Origin: JANQPX01 sp039197065
GTDB taxonomy: Bacteria; Pseudomonadota; Alphaproteobacteria; Geminicoccales; Geminicoccaceae
Reading direction: 5' to 3'
DNA: 64,000 nucleotides
NCBI GenBank assembly: GCA_039197065.1
Contig: JBCCUL010000032.1
Span: 1-64,000 of the forward strand
The notes under the pieces were generated by a model that did no database searches, was not told the DNA's origin, and worked only from the letters and a program-made list of their open reading frames with translations. Both the position numbers and the translations under genes were made by a program. Within the stretch, counting starts at the first letter, position 1. The number at the start of each line of letters is the position of its first letter. This document shows positions 16,658 through 23,494 of the stretch, piece after piece.

Positions 16658-16999
16658 GTGACCAACAGATATCACGACATCGGCGGCAAGCCGGCAGGCG
16701 CGATCCCCAAGGAGGAGCTTCCGTGGATGCCCTGGGAAAAGCAGGTCGAAGCTACGCGCGACCTGCTCGGCGACGGCACTAGGCGCGTGATCTCACTCGA
16801 TGAAATGCGCCGCGGCTTCGAGAGCTTCGGGGCTGCGAAATATTCGAAATATTCGTTCTATCGGCGGCGGCTCGAGGCGATGATCGACATCCTCGTCGAG
16901 AAGGGCGTGATCGACGAGGCCGAGCTTGAGGCGGCGATCAAAAAACGCCGGGAGATCTGGGGCGAGGCGGATGCCACGTCTCCGGCTGAGGGGCCATGA
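16658..16999 (+). CDS. Nitrile hydratase beta N-terminal-like / thiocyanate hydrolase beta-like subunit
   Basis: A 113-residue protein resembling the N-terminal half of nitrile hydratase beta: it begins YHDIGG, then has a WMPWEKQVEATRDLL block, YSFYRRRLEAMIDILVEKGVIDEAELEA helix. The start is GTG at 16658, with a weak GGACAGG upstream. The same fold is used by thiocyanate hydrolase beta (ScnB) and by small NHase activators, so either role is possible. Gene order N-half, C-half, alpha-like matches scnB-scnA-scnC. It overlaps the next gene by 4 bases. Confidence 0.72.
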   Translation: MTNRYHDIGGKPAGAIPKEELPWMPWEKQVEATRDLLGDGTRRVISLDEMRRGFESFGAAKYSKYSFYRRRLEAMIDILVEKGVIDEAELEAAIKKRREIWGEADATSPAEGP

Positions 17000-17346
17000 G
17001 CAGCGAATCCGCCGGCCGCTATGCGCCGCCGCGCTTTCAGATCGGGGATCGCGTGACCGTGCTCGATCTCGAAAAGGAAGGCCACATCCGCACACAGCAT
17101 TTTCTGCGCAGCAAGACCGGCTCGGTGGTGAGCTATTGCGGCCTTTATCTGAACCCGGAGGATCTGGCGGTCGGGCGCACGTCTGGGCCGGCCGTCCATC
17201 TCTATCGGGTGGTGTTCGAGCAGCCCGACCTCTGGCCGGATTACCCGACACCCACGAGAGACCGGCTCGTCACCGAGATCTACGAGCACTGGCTTGCTGC
17301 CGCCGAGGCGCTGCCCGAGCCAATATCAGCCGGAGATGGACCCTGA
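16996..17346 (+). CDS. Nitrile hydratase beta C-terminal-like / thiocyanate hydrolase alpha-like subunit
   Basis: A 116-residue protein matching the SH3-like C-terminal half of nitrile hydratase beta: RFQIGDRVTVLDLEKEGHIRTQHFLRSKTG, then a VHLYRVVFEQPDLWP segment and a final EIYEHWLAAAE helix. In ordinary nitrile hydratases this half is fused to the N-terminal half; here it is a separate gene overlapping it by ATGA. Such a split is known for thiocyanate hydrolase (ScnA) and for three-subunit nitrile hydratases. It ends 2 bases before the alpha-like gene. Confidence 0.78.
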   Translation: MSSESAGRYAPPRFQIGDRVTVLDLEKEGHIRTQHFLRSKTGSVVSYCGLYLNPEDLAVGRTSGPAVHLYRVVFEQPDLWPDYPTPTRDRLVTEIYEHWLAAAEALPEPISAGDGP

Positions 17347-17348
17347 CC

Positions 17349-17984
17349 ATGGCCCCGCATGATCACGCCGAGGATAGCGAAGAGCATGAAGCGCTGGTGA
17401 TCGAGGATGATGCCGGCAATAGGGAGGGACAGATCCGCATCGATGCGCTGATCGACCTGCTGACAGCCAAGGGGTTGATCAGCCGCCCCGAAATCACGCG
17501 CCGGATCGACAAGCTGGAATCGCCGGGTGTGCATCAGGGAGCCGAGGTGATCGCCCGCGCCTGGACCGATCCCGCCTACAAGACGCGCCTCCTGGAGAAC
17601 GGCAAGAGCGCCATCGAAGAGCTTGGCATCGCGGTCGGCGAGGCGCAGATCGTGGTGGTCGAGAACACGCCCGAGACCCATAACCTCATCACCTGCACCC
17701 TTTGTTCCTGCTACCCGCGCTCGATCCTGGGCCAGCCGCCGTCATGGTATATTTCAAAAGCGTATCGCGCCCGCACCGTGCGCGAGCCCCGCAAGGTCCT
17801 CGCAGAATTCGGCCTGGAGCTTGCCGCCGAGATGGACCTGATCGTCCATGACAGCAATGCCGACATGCGCTATCTCGTGCTGCCCGAAGCGCCCGCCGGC
17901 GCCATGAGCGCCGCACGGGATACGCTCAAGAGCGCCGTCACCCGCGACCACATGATCGGCGTCGCCCGTCAAGTTGTAGTGTGA
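17349..17984 (+). CDS. Nitrile hydratase alpha / thiocyanate hydrolase gamma-like catalytic subunit, cobalt type
   Basis: A 211-residue catalytic subunit. The metal motif is C116-T-L-C119-S120-C121 followed by YPRSILGQPPSWY; the threonine after the first cysteine marks the cobalt rather than iron class. AYRARTVREPRKVLAEFGLEL is the usual downstream block. A His-rich N-terminus (MAPHDHAEDSEEHE) is reminiscent of thiocyanate hydrolase gamma. The enzyme would hydrate a nitrile to amide, or hydrolyse thiocyanate to carbonyl sulfide and ammonia. No separate activator gene follows, which is unusual unless 16658-16999 fills that role. Confidence 0.85.
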   Translation: MAPHDHAEDSEEHEALVIEDDAGNREGQIRIDALIDLLTAKGLISRPEITRRIDKLESPGVHQGAEVIARAWTDPAYKTRLLENGKSAIEELGIAVGEAQIVVVENTPETHNLITCTLCSCYPRSILGQPPSWYISKAYRARTVREPRKVLAEFGLELAAEMDLIVHDSNADMRYLVLPEAPAGAMSAARDTLKSAVTRDHMIGVARQVVV

Positions 17985-18106
17985 CGTGGTGTGACCACAT
18001 CATTTGGTTCCCACCTCCAATGCCTGGAACGACAGGATATCGCTTGAGTCTTCTGAAGCGGTCAAACCACTAAGCGGCAGATCAGCCTTTCATACCAGGA
18101 TCCGGT

Positions 18107-19483
18107 CTAGCGGCGATAACGGTTCGATGGACCATGGCAGCGAACGATTTCCGGGTTGCCGGTGATCTTCTCGGCCTCGGGCAGTCCCTTGGCCATCAGC
18201 TCTGACGGATCCCAACCGACAGGCTTGCCGTCCAGCATGCGCGGCTGGCCCGCAATCACGACAGCCTCGATCTGATCACGATTGTAATAGCGGACCAGCT
18301 CCCACTCGAAATCATGGCTCGGCAGGCATTCCGGCTGCATCATGTCGAGAATCAGAAAATCCGCCGCCATGCCGGCTTGAAGCGGTCCGTGCTCGCCCTC
18401 GCCACCGGTCGCGCGAGCGCCGCCGACCGTCGCGGCATCGACCCAGGTCCAGGCGGCGCCGCAGGAGAAATCCGCAACCGGCAGGCCATGCTCGACCCTC
18501 TGACAGGCCTCTGCGGCCATGAGGTTTCGAAACGCGTCCGCCGATGTCGTGTCCGAGCCGACGCCGAAACGCACGCCCCGTTGTGCAAAGCGAAGGGCAG
18601 GGGCGACCGCATTGCCTTTCCAGACGCTGGCCAGCGGGTTGTAGCTGGTGGCGGTGTCGGTCTCGGCGATCAGCTCGATTTCCGGTTCGGCAATCAGCGT
18701 GGTGTGGTGCAAAAGGACATGGGCACCGAGCACACCTTCGGCATGCAGCAGTTCGGTGGGCCGTTTGCCGAAGCGGAGAATGCACTCATGCACCTCCGGG
18801 AAGTGTTCGTTCGAATGGATCTGCAAAATGATGCCGCGCGCGGCGACGGCCTCGGAAAGGGCCGCCAGCGTCTCCGGTGTGTTGCCGATGAAGGAACTGC
18901 AGCACACCGAGGGCTCGATCAGCGGATAGGGTGCGCAGTCCTCGATATGTTCGTCGATGCGATCGAGAATGGTCGAAAGCTCGTGCTTTCCCGTCCCCGT
19001 TCCGGAATCGCCAGCGAACTCGTCCAGACCGCAGGCCGACACTAACCGTATGCCGGTTTCCACGGCGGCGCGGTGCACGCCGGTATTCTTCTCGGACCCG
19101 TTCAGCCCGTAATTGACAACCTTGGTGAACCCACCGCGCATCGACTCCCAAAACGCCCATTTCGCGGTGATGTAACAGGCCTCCTCGTCCATATCCCGTT
19201 CCATGGGATGCCAGATCCGACGCCAGATCTGTGCGGGCTCGCCGCCGATCAGCGCTTTGCCGAAGATCTGGCCGACATGGGTATGGGCGTCGACGAAGCC
19301 GGGAATGATGGCGCGGCCTTTGAGCCTGATCGCATCCGGACGCTCACTGGCGGGACCGACAGCGGTGATCCGGCCCGCCGACACCGAAATCGCCGCATCC
19401 GTCTGCAGGCCTTCAGGCGTGAGCAGCACCTCCGGCGCCAACGTGTAGTCCGACATCGAGAGCTGTTCGCCGAGGTCTGTCAT
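18107..19483 (-). CDS. ATZ/TRZ-family amidohydrolase (deaminase-like)
   Basis: A 458-residue metal-dependent hydrolase of the cytosine deaminase/chlorohydrolase group. It has DAHTHVGQIF (HxH), QIHSNEHFPEVH, a LLHHTTLIA block and VGSDTTSADAF, covering the expected four metal-site regions. Relatives deaminate or dehalogenate heterocycles such as guanine-like bases, triazines or methylthioadenosine. The start is ambiguous: ATG at 19483 is drawn, ATG at 19456 gives MSDYTLAPEVLL, and none has a strong ribosome site. It lies downstream of a binding-protein gene on the minus strand, so its substrate is probably what that transporter imports. Confidence 0.82.
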   Translation of the reverse strand: MTDLGEQLSMSDYTLAPEVLLTPEGLQTDAAISVSAGRITAVGPASERPDAIRLKGRAIIPGFVDAHTHVGQIFGKALIGGEPAQIWRRIWHPMERDMDEEACYITAKWAFWESMRGGFTKVVNYGLNGSEKNTGVHRAAVETGIRLVSACGLDEFAGDSGTGTGKHELSTILDRIDEHIEDCAPYPLIEPSVCCSSFIGNTPETLAALSEAVAARGIILQIHSNEHFPEVHECILRFGKRPTELLHAEGVLGAHVLLHHTTLIAEPEIELIAETDTATSYNPLASVWKGNAVAPALRFAQRGVRFGVGSDTTSADAFRNLMAAEACQRVEHGLPVADFSCGAAWTWVDAATVGGARATGGEGEHGPLQAGMAADFLILDMMQPECLPSHDFEWELVRYYNRDQIEAVVIAGQPRMLDGKPVGWDPSELMAKGLPEAEKITGNPEIVRCHGPSNRYRR

Positions 19484-19551
19484 GGATCGCGCCATCGTTA
19501 TGGATCGCCCCAACAAGGACGCGCGTCGGTGTTGACCGGCGCGCGAAAAGT

Positions 19552-20514
19552 TTATTCAAGCGTGATCCGGGAAGGATCGACCGCTTCGAGCGGGCCGGTG
19601 GCGAGATAGCTCTTGATCAGCTCGCGGTCGGGCTCGGCTTCGACCATGCCCTTGCCGACCACCCATTTGGCCTCGACCTCCAGCACGTCGAGGAGGCCAT
19701 TGGCGAGGCCGATCTCATACTCCACCTCGTCCCAGCGGGACTGGATGAGGTCGAGCGGCATCAGGCCTTCCATGGCATCGGCGAGCGCCTTTTGCGCGGC
19801 GTCGGGATTGGCCTCGATGAACTCTTCCGCCTTGATCAGTGCACGCACGAAACCTTCAAGCTCGGCCGAACGCTCGTTCAGCATTTCGGGCGTAGCCGAG
19901 AGGACAAACCAGGCGATATAGGCATCGCTTCGATATTCCCGGTAGTCGTCGCCAAGCGCTTCGGCGGCGGCTGCATAGAAGTCCGGGAACATGATGCCGG
20001 CATCGATGTCACTGCGGGCGAGGGCAGGGACGATGTCGGGCGGCGCGACATTGATCACTTCGGCCTCGACGCCCGCGGTCTCCAGCAGTCGTTCGGTGAA
20101 GAATTCGGTGTTGGAGCCCTTGGTCGTGCCGATCTTCTTGCCGGCGAGGTCGGCGATCTCGCTAAAGCCGATCGAGGCCTTGGAGATCAGGCGATTGGCT
20201 GTGTAACGGGAAAGGGTGGTGAACGTCCCGAAGGGCTGTTGCCTGAGCGAGGCGATCGACACCGGATATTCTGCCATGAAGGCGACATCCAACTGACCGC
20301 CGATCAAGGCTTCGAGCGCGCGCCTGCCCGAGGTGAACTTGACCGTTTCCAGCTCAAGGCCTTCCTCGGCAAAGAAGCCCTCGGATTGAGCCACGACAAT
20401 CGGCACGGTTTGAAGATTGGGCGCTGTTCCGACCACGATCGGTTCGGCTGATGCCGCGCTCGCCATGGCGGCGAAGGCGATCGTCGCCGTCGTCAGCAGT
20501 TTTCCAAGTTGCAT
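19552..20514 (-). CDS. ABC transporter binding protein, NMT1/THI5-SsuA-like
   Basis: A 320-residue periplasmic protein with a signal peptide ending near ASAASA and a start at 20514 preceded by AAAGGA. It shows VVGTAPNLQTVPIVVAQSEGFFAEEGL, LIGGQLDVAFMAEYP and GKKIGTTKGSNTEFFTERLL, typical of the NMT1/SsuA group. It lies between the ATPase gene (22 bases upstream) and the amidohydrolase gene. The ligand is probably the amidohydrolase substrate, perhaps a heterocycle, but the sequence alone does not say. Confidence 0.87.
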   Translation of the reverse strand: MQLGKLLTTATIAFAAMASAASAEPIVVGTAPNLQTVPIVVAQSEGFFAEEGLELETVKFTSGRRALEALIGGQLDVAFMAEYPVSIASLRQQPFGTFTTLSRYTANRLISKASIGFSEIADLAGKKIGTTKGSNTEFFTERLLETAGVEAEVINVAPPDIVPALARSDIDAGIMFPDFYAAAAEALGDDYREYRSDAYIAWFVLSATPEMLNERSAELEGFVRALIKAEEFIEANPDAAQKALADAMEGLMPLDLIQSRWDEVEYEIGLANGLLDVLEVEAKWVVGKGMVEAEPDRELIKSYLATGPLEAVDPSRITLE

Positions 20515-20536
20515 GCCTGGTCCTTTCTTTGTTTGG

Positions 20537-21352
20537 TTAATCATCGCTGTGGTGCAGAAGGCCCATGAGTTCGGTGCGCAGGCGCAGGAAATCTTCGCCC
20601 ATGCGATCGACGGGGCGTGGGCGGGCGAGGTCGACCGGGACATTCTTGATGATGCGGCCGGGCGAGGGCGACATGACGTAGATGACATCGGCGAGACGCA
20701 GCGCCTCGTCGACATCATGCGTCACGAACAGGACCGTGGTCCTGCGCCGGGACCAGAGGTCCATCAGCAGCTCTTGCATGCGTAGGCGCGTCTGCGCATC
20801 GAGCGCACCGAAGGGCTCGTCCATCAGGAGCACGTCGGGATTGGCGGAGAGCGTGCGCGCGATCGCGACGCGCTGCTTCATGCCGCCGGAAAGCTGGCCT
20901 GGATACTTCTTTGCATGCTCGGCAAGACCAACCTCTTTGAGCGCTTCCATCGCCCGCTTTTCACGGTCCTGCCTGGACATGGCGACGCCCTTGAGCGCAA
21001 ACATGACATTGCCGCGCGCCGTGAACCAAGGAAACAGCGCAAAGTTCTGAAACACCACACCGACGCTTGGATGCGGGCGTTCGACCAAGCGCTTACCGAC
21101 GCGAACGCAACCTTCCGTCGGGGTCACGAAACCGGCGACGGCATTCAGCAAGGTGGACTTGCCGCAGCCGGATGGGCCGATCAGCGCCGTGAATGTGCCG
21201 GGCTGCAAAATCAGGTCGGTAGGTTCAAGTGCAACGGTCTGATCCGGCGATTTTCCGAACACCACCGACACGCCGGCAATGTCGATCCTGCCGCGCGCAA
21301 TCGCACTCGGATCACCTGCGATTTCCTGACCGACTTCGGCGACGTCCAACAC
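20537..21352 (-). CDS. ABC transporter ATP-binding protein, taurine/nitrate type
   Basis: A 271-residue ATPase with Walker A GPSGCGKST, Q-loop VFQNFALFPWF, signature LSGGMKQRVAIARTL, Walker B VLLMDEPFGALDA and H-loop LFVTHDVDEALRLAD. The start is GTG at 21352. It is the first gene of the leftward set (ATPase, binding protein, amidohydrolase), while its permease partner is transcribed rightward from 21633. This split across a divergent promoter is unusual for such transporters. Confidence 0.9.
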   Translation of the reverse strand: MLDVAEVGQEIAGDPSAIARGRIDIAGVSVVFGKSPDQTVALEPTDLILQPGTFTALIGPSGCGKSTLLNAVAGFVTPTEGCVRVGKRLVERPHPSVGVVFQNFALFPWFTARGNVMFALKGVAMSRQDREKRAMEALKEVGLAEHAKKYPGQLSGGMKQRVAIARTLSANPDVLLMDEPFGALDAQTRLRMQELLMDLWSRRRTTVLFVTHDVDEALRLADVIYVMSPSPGRIIKNVPVDLARPRPVDRMGEDFLRLRTELMGLLHHSDD

Positions 21353-21482
21353 AAGCGCTCTTTTCTGAGGGTGACCAAGCCCCCCGGGTTCTGCCCGACA
21401 AGCATGACCTTAAGTCCGCCGAGCACGAGAAAAGGCTACGTGGTCAAAACTGCATCTGTCTTGTGCTGTTTTTGGCCAAGTG

Positions 21483-21498
21483 CGGTGCAAAAAATGCA
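21483..21498 (-). promoter_or_regulatory. Shared motif TGCATTTTTTGCACCG, copy 2
   Basis: Minus-strand copy of the motif at 13682-13697, 15 of 16 bases the same, about 130 bases before the ATPase start. TGCA-N5-TGCA gives an imperfect dyad with T-N11-A geometry. No terminator hairpin accompanies this copy, which supports a regulatory reading. Confidence 0.42.
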
Positions 21499-21551
21499 AC
21501 GCTCAATGCCGGGTGCATTGGGGAGTAGCGCGTGAAGATGGCGTGTTTCTT

Positions 21552-21569
21552 GCTTGCATTTATGCAAGC
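21552..21569. promoter_or_regulatory. Perfect palindrome GCTTGCAT-TT-ATGCAAGC in divergent promoter
   Basis: Two perfect 8-bp arms around TT lie in the 280-base gap between the leftward ATPase gene and the rightward permease gene, 64 bases before the latter. The symmetry and position are those of an operator for a dimeric regulator controlling both directions. Its regulator is unknown; the even spacing does not fit a classic LysR box. Confidence 0.6.
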
Positions 21570-21632
21570 CGCAGGTGCTACGGTCCGTCAAATGCGACGC
21601 GCTGTCAGGTGAGGACTTGAGAGGAGGTTTTG

Positions 21633-22391
21633 ATGGGAAAACTCGATCTGGGACCGCTGCGCCCGCTTGTTTCGATCGTCTTTGTTCTGATCGTCTGGCA
21701 GGCAGCCCACAGCTTCGGGCTCACCAATCCCAATCTCTTTCCCGGCCCTTGGGACGTCGCGACCGCATCGGTCAAACTCTACAATGACGGCGTTTTGGTG
21801 AAAGACCTGAAGACGTCGATCTCGCGCGCCGCCATCGGCTTCGGCATCGGCGCGACGCTCGGCGTGCTGATGGGTATTTTGACCTCGCGGGTCGGCGTCG
21901 TTCGTCTGGCCGTCTACCCGTTCTTCAACATTCTCCGGCCCATACCGGCCATCGCGCTGGTGCCGATTGCCATCGTCTGGTTCGGCATCGGCGAGGACTC
22001 CAAATATTTCGTGATCGCCTACACCGTCTTTCTCGCGGTCTGGCTCGCCACCCATCACGGCATGGATCACGTCCCCGAAACCTATATCCGCGCCTCGCGC
22101 TCGCTTGGCGCGCCCTGGTGGCGTGAATTTTTCGAGGTGGTGGTGCCTGCGGCCGCCCCGCATATCGTCGCCGGTCTTCGCTTCGGTGCAGCGCTCGCCT
22201 TCCTTAGCCTGGTCGCCGCCGAGCTTACCGGCGCATCAGCGGGGATCGGCTACCGCCTCGAGGAAGCTCGCCAATACTTCCAGGTCGACCGCATGTTCGT
22301 CGGCCTGATTCAGCTCGGTCTGCTGGGTGCACTACTGGATGGCCTCTTCGTCTATGCCGGCTCGAAGATCGTCCATTGGGAAAGTGTCTGA
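21633..22391 (+). CDS. ABC transporter permease, taurine/nitrate type
   Basis: A 252-residue permease with about six membrane segments, LKTSISRAAIGFGIGATLGVLMG, a RPIPAIALVPIAIVWFG block and the EAA-like loop ASRSLGAPWWREFFEVVVPAAAPH. The ATG at 21633 follows GAGGAGG; a TTG just before it is also in frame. It should pair with the ATPase and binding protein encoded on the opposite strand (19552-21352). Its end lies 28 bases from the convergent LysR gene. Confidence 0.88.
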   Translation: MGKLDLGPLRPLVSIVFVLIVWQAAHSFGLTNPNLFPGPWDVATASVKLYNDGVLVKDLKTSISRAAIGFGIGATLGVLMGILTSRVGVVRLAVYPFFNILRPIPAIALVPIAIVWFGIGEDSKYFVIAYTVFLAVWLATHHGMDHVPETYIRASRSLGAPWWREFFEVVVPAAAPHIVAGLRFGAALAFLSLVAAELTGASAGIGYRLEEARQYFQVDRMFVGLIQLGLLGALLDGLFVYAGSKIVHWESV

Positions 22392-22419
22392 CGGCGACAA
22401 AATCGCATCATGCACGAGC

Positions 22420-23343
22420 CTATCGTCCGGCGACGCCAAGGACCTGACTTTCGACCTGCCCCAGATGGACGGCGAGCTGATTGGCAAACCTTGCCGATGC
22501 GACGGGCAAGACGCGGCCCTTCATCTGTCCGAGGAGGAGATGGCCCACCGGCACGTCGCGCCGCGAGACTTCCTTGAAGACAAGGTCGCTGTGGGGGCTG
22601 CCTTCGAGGCCGATCGGGATCTGAAAGCCGACGGCCCCTTCATGCATCACATAATGGCGCATGAATTCGAAGCTGTCGGCTTCGAGGATTGGCGAGAGCT
22701 GTCGTGATCCCTCGCGCACCGCGATTTCCAGGAGGTGACGCACGCCGAGCTGCGGCGTCGGCAGGATATGCGCCGTCTCCAGGCAGTCCCGCAGGCGGAT
22801 TTCGTTCTTTGCCGCGAGCGGATGGCTCTTGGACATCACCACGTGAATGGGCTGCGGCACCGAGAGCAGCACCTCGAACTCGACCATGTGGATGGGCTCG
22901 AACACCAAAGCGAGATCGCTCGAGAAACTGCTGAGATCGCGCTCCGCCGCCGCCCTGTCGCGCACATTGACCGAGAAGGTGACGCCCGGATGTTCCTTCC
23001 GATAGCGCGCGATCTGCATCGGCAGGAAATAAGGCTGGAGCGCTTGCGAGCAGGCGATCGAGACATGGCCGCGGCGCACGCCGGAGAGATCGGCGACCTG
23101 GGAGCGCACCCGCTCGAGATCCGAGACCTGGCCGCGGAAATGCTGGATCAGCAATTCGCCCGCGGGATTGAGGCGCACACCGCGCGGCAGGCGCTCGAAG
23201 ATCTCGGCGCCGAACTCGTCCTCGAACCGCCGGATGCGCCGGTTCAGCGCCGATGCCGTCAGGTTCATGTCCTCGGCGGCTTTTCGGATGGAGCCTGCCC
23301 GCATCACCGCCTCGATCAGTTCGAAGGTCCGAAGGTGCTGCAT
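22420..23343 (-). CDS. LysR-family regulator, AtzR-like by position
   Basis: A 307-residue LysR-type regulator with an N-terminal helix-turn-helix (LRTFELIEAVMRAGSIRKAAEDMNLTASALNRRIRRFEDEFG) and a LysR substrate domain. The ATG at 23343 begins the usual MQHLRTFELIEAV; upstream in-frame codons run through the promoter region and are not favoured. It is transcribed away from the binding-protein/allophanate hydrolase/cyanuric acid gene run. In Pseudomonas sp. ADP the LysR regulator AtzR is arranged the same way relative to atzDEF. Whether this protein senses cyanuric acid or biuret is inference. Confidence 0.85.
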   Translation of the reverse strand: MQHLRTFELIEAVMRAGSIRKAAEDMNLTASALNRRIRRFEDEFGAEIFERLPRGVRLNPAGELLIQHFRGQVSDLERVRSQVADLSGVRRGHVSIACSQALQPYFLPMQIARYRKEHPGVTFSVNVRDRAAAERDLSSFSSDLALVFEPIHMVEFEVLLSVPQPIHVVMSKSHPLAAKNEIRLRDCLETAHILPTPQLGVRHLLEIAVREGSRQLSPILEADSFEFMRHYVMHEGAVGFQIPIGLEGSPHSDLVFKEVSRRDVPVGHLLLGQMKGRVLPVASARFANQLAVHLGQVESQVLGVAGR

Positions 23344-23384
23344 CCGTCGTCTCCCGAGGTTCATCCGGTGCTTTGAATGCACCG

Positions 23385-23410
23385 CTTCTATGAAAAAATA
23401 GCAATAGAAG
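23385..23410. promoter_or_regulatory. Inverted repeat in LysR/binding-protein divergent promoter
   Basis: CTTCTAT (23385-23391) and ATAGAAG (23404-23410) are perfect 7-bp arms separated by 12 A-rich bases, 42 bases in front of the LysR start. LysR proteins usually bind such interrupted dyads between themselves and the divergent target operon. This is the best candidate operator for control of the 23.5-39.3 kb genes. Confidence 0.58.
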
Positions 23411-23494
23411 TACACACCCTAATGGCGCAGTCTGGGTTGAGCAATGAATCAACGCGCCGTATGCACGGCGCCGATCCGAGGGGTGAAAGAGGCC

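Noticed and set aside
21440..21500. Possible sigma-54 promoter (TGG...GC) before the ATPase gene
   Set aside because: The GG to GC distance is off by one base from the required spacing.
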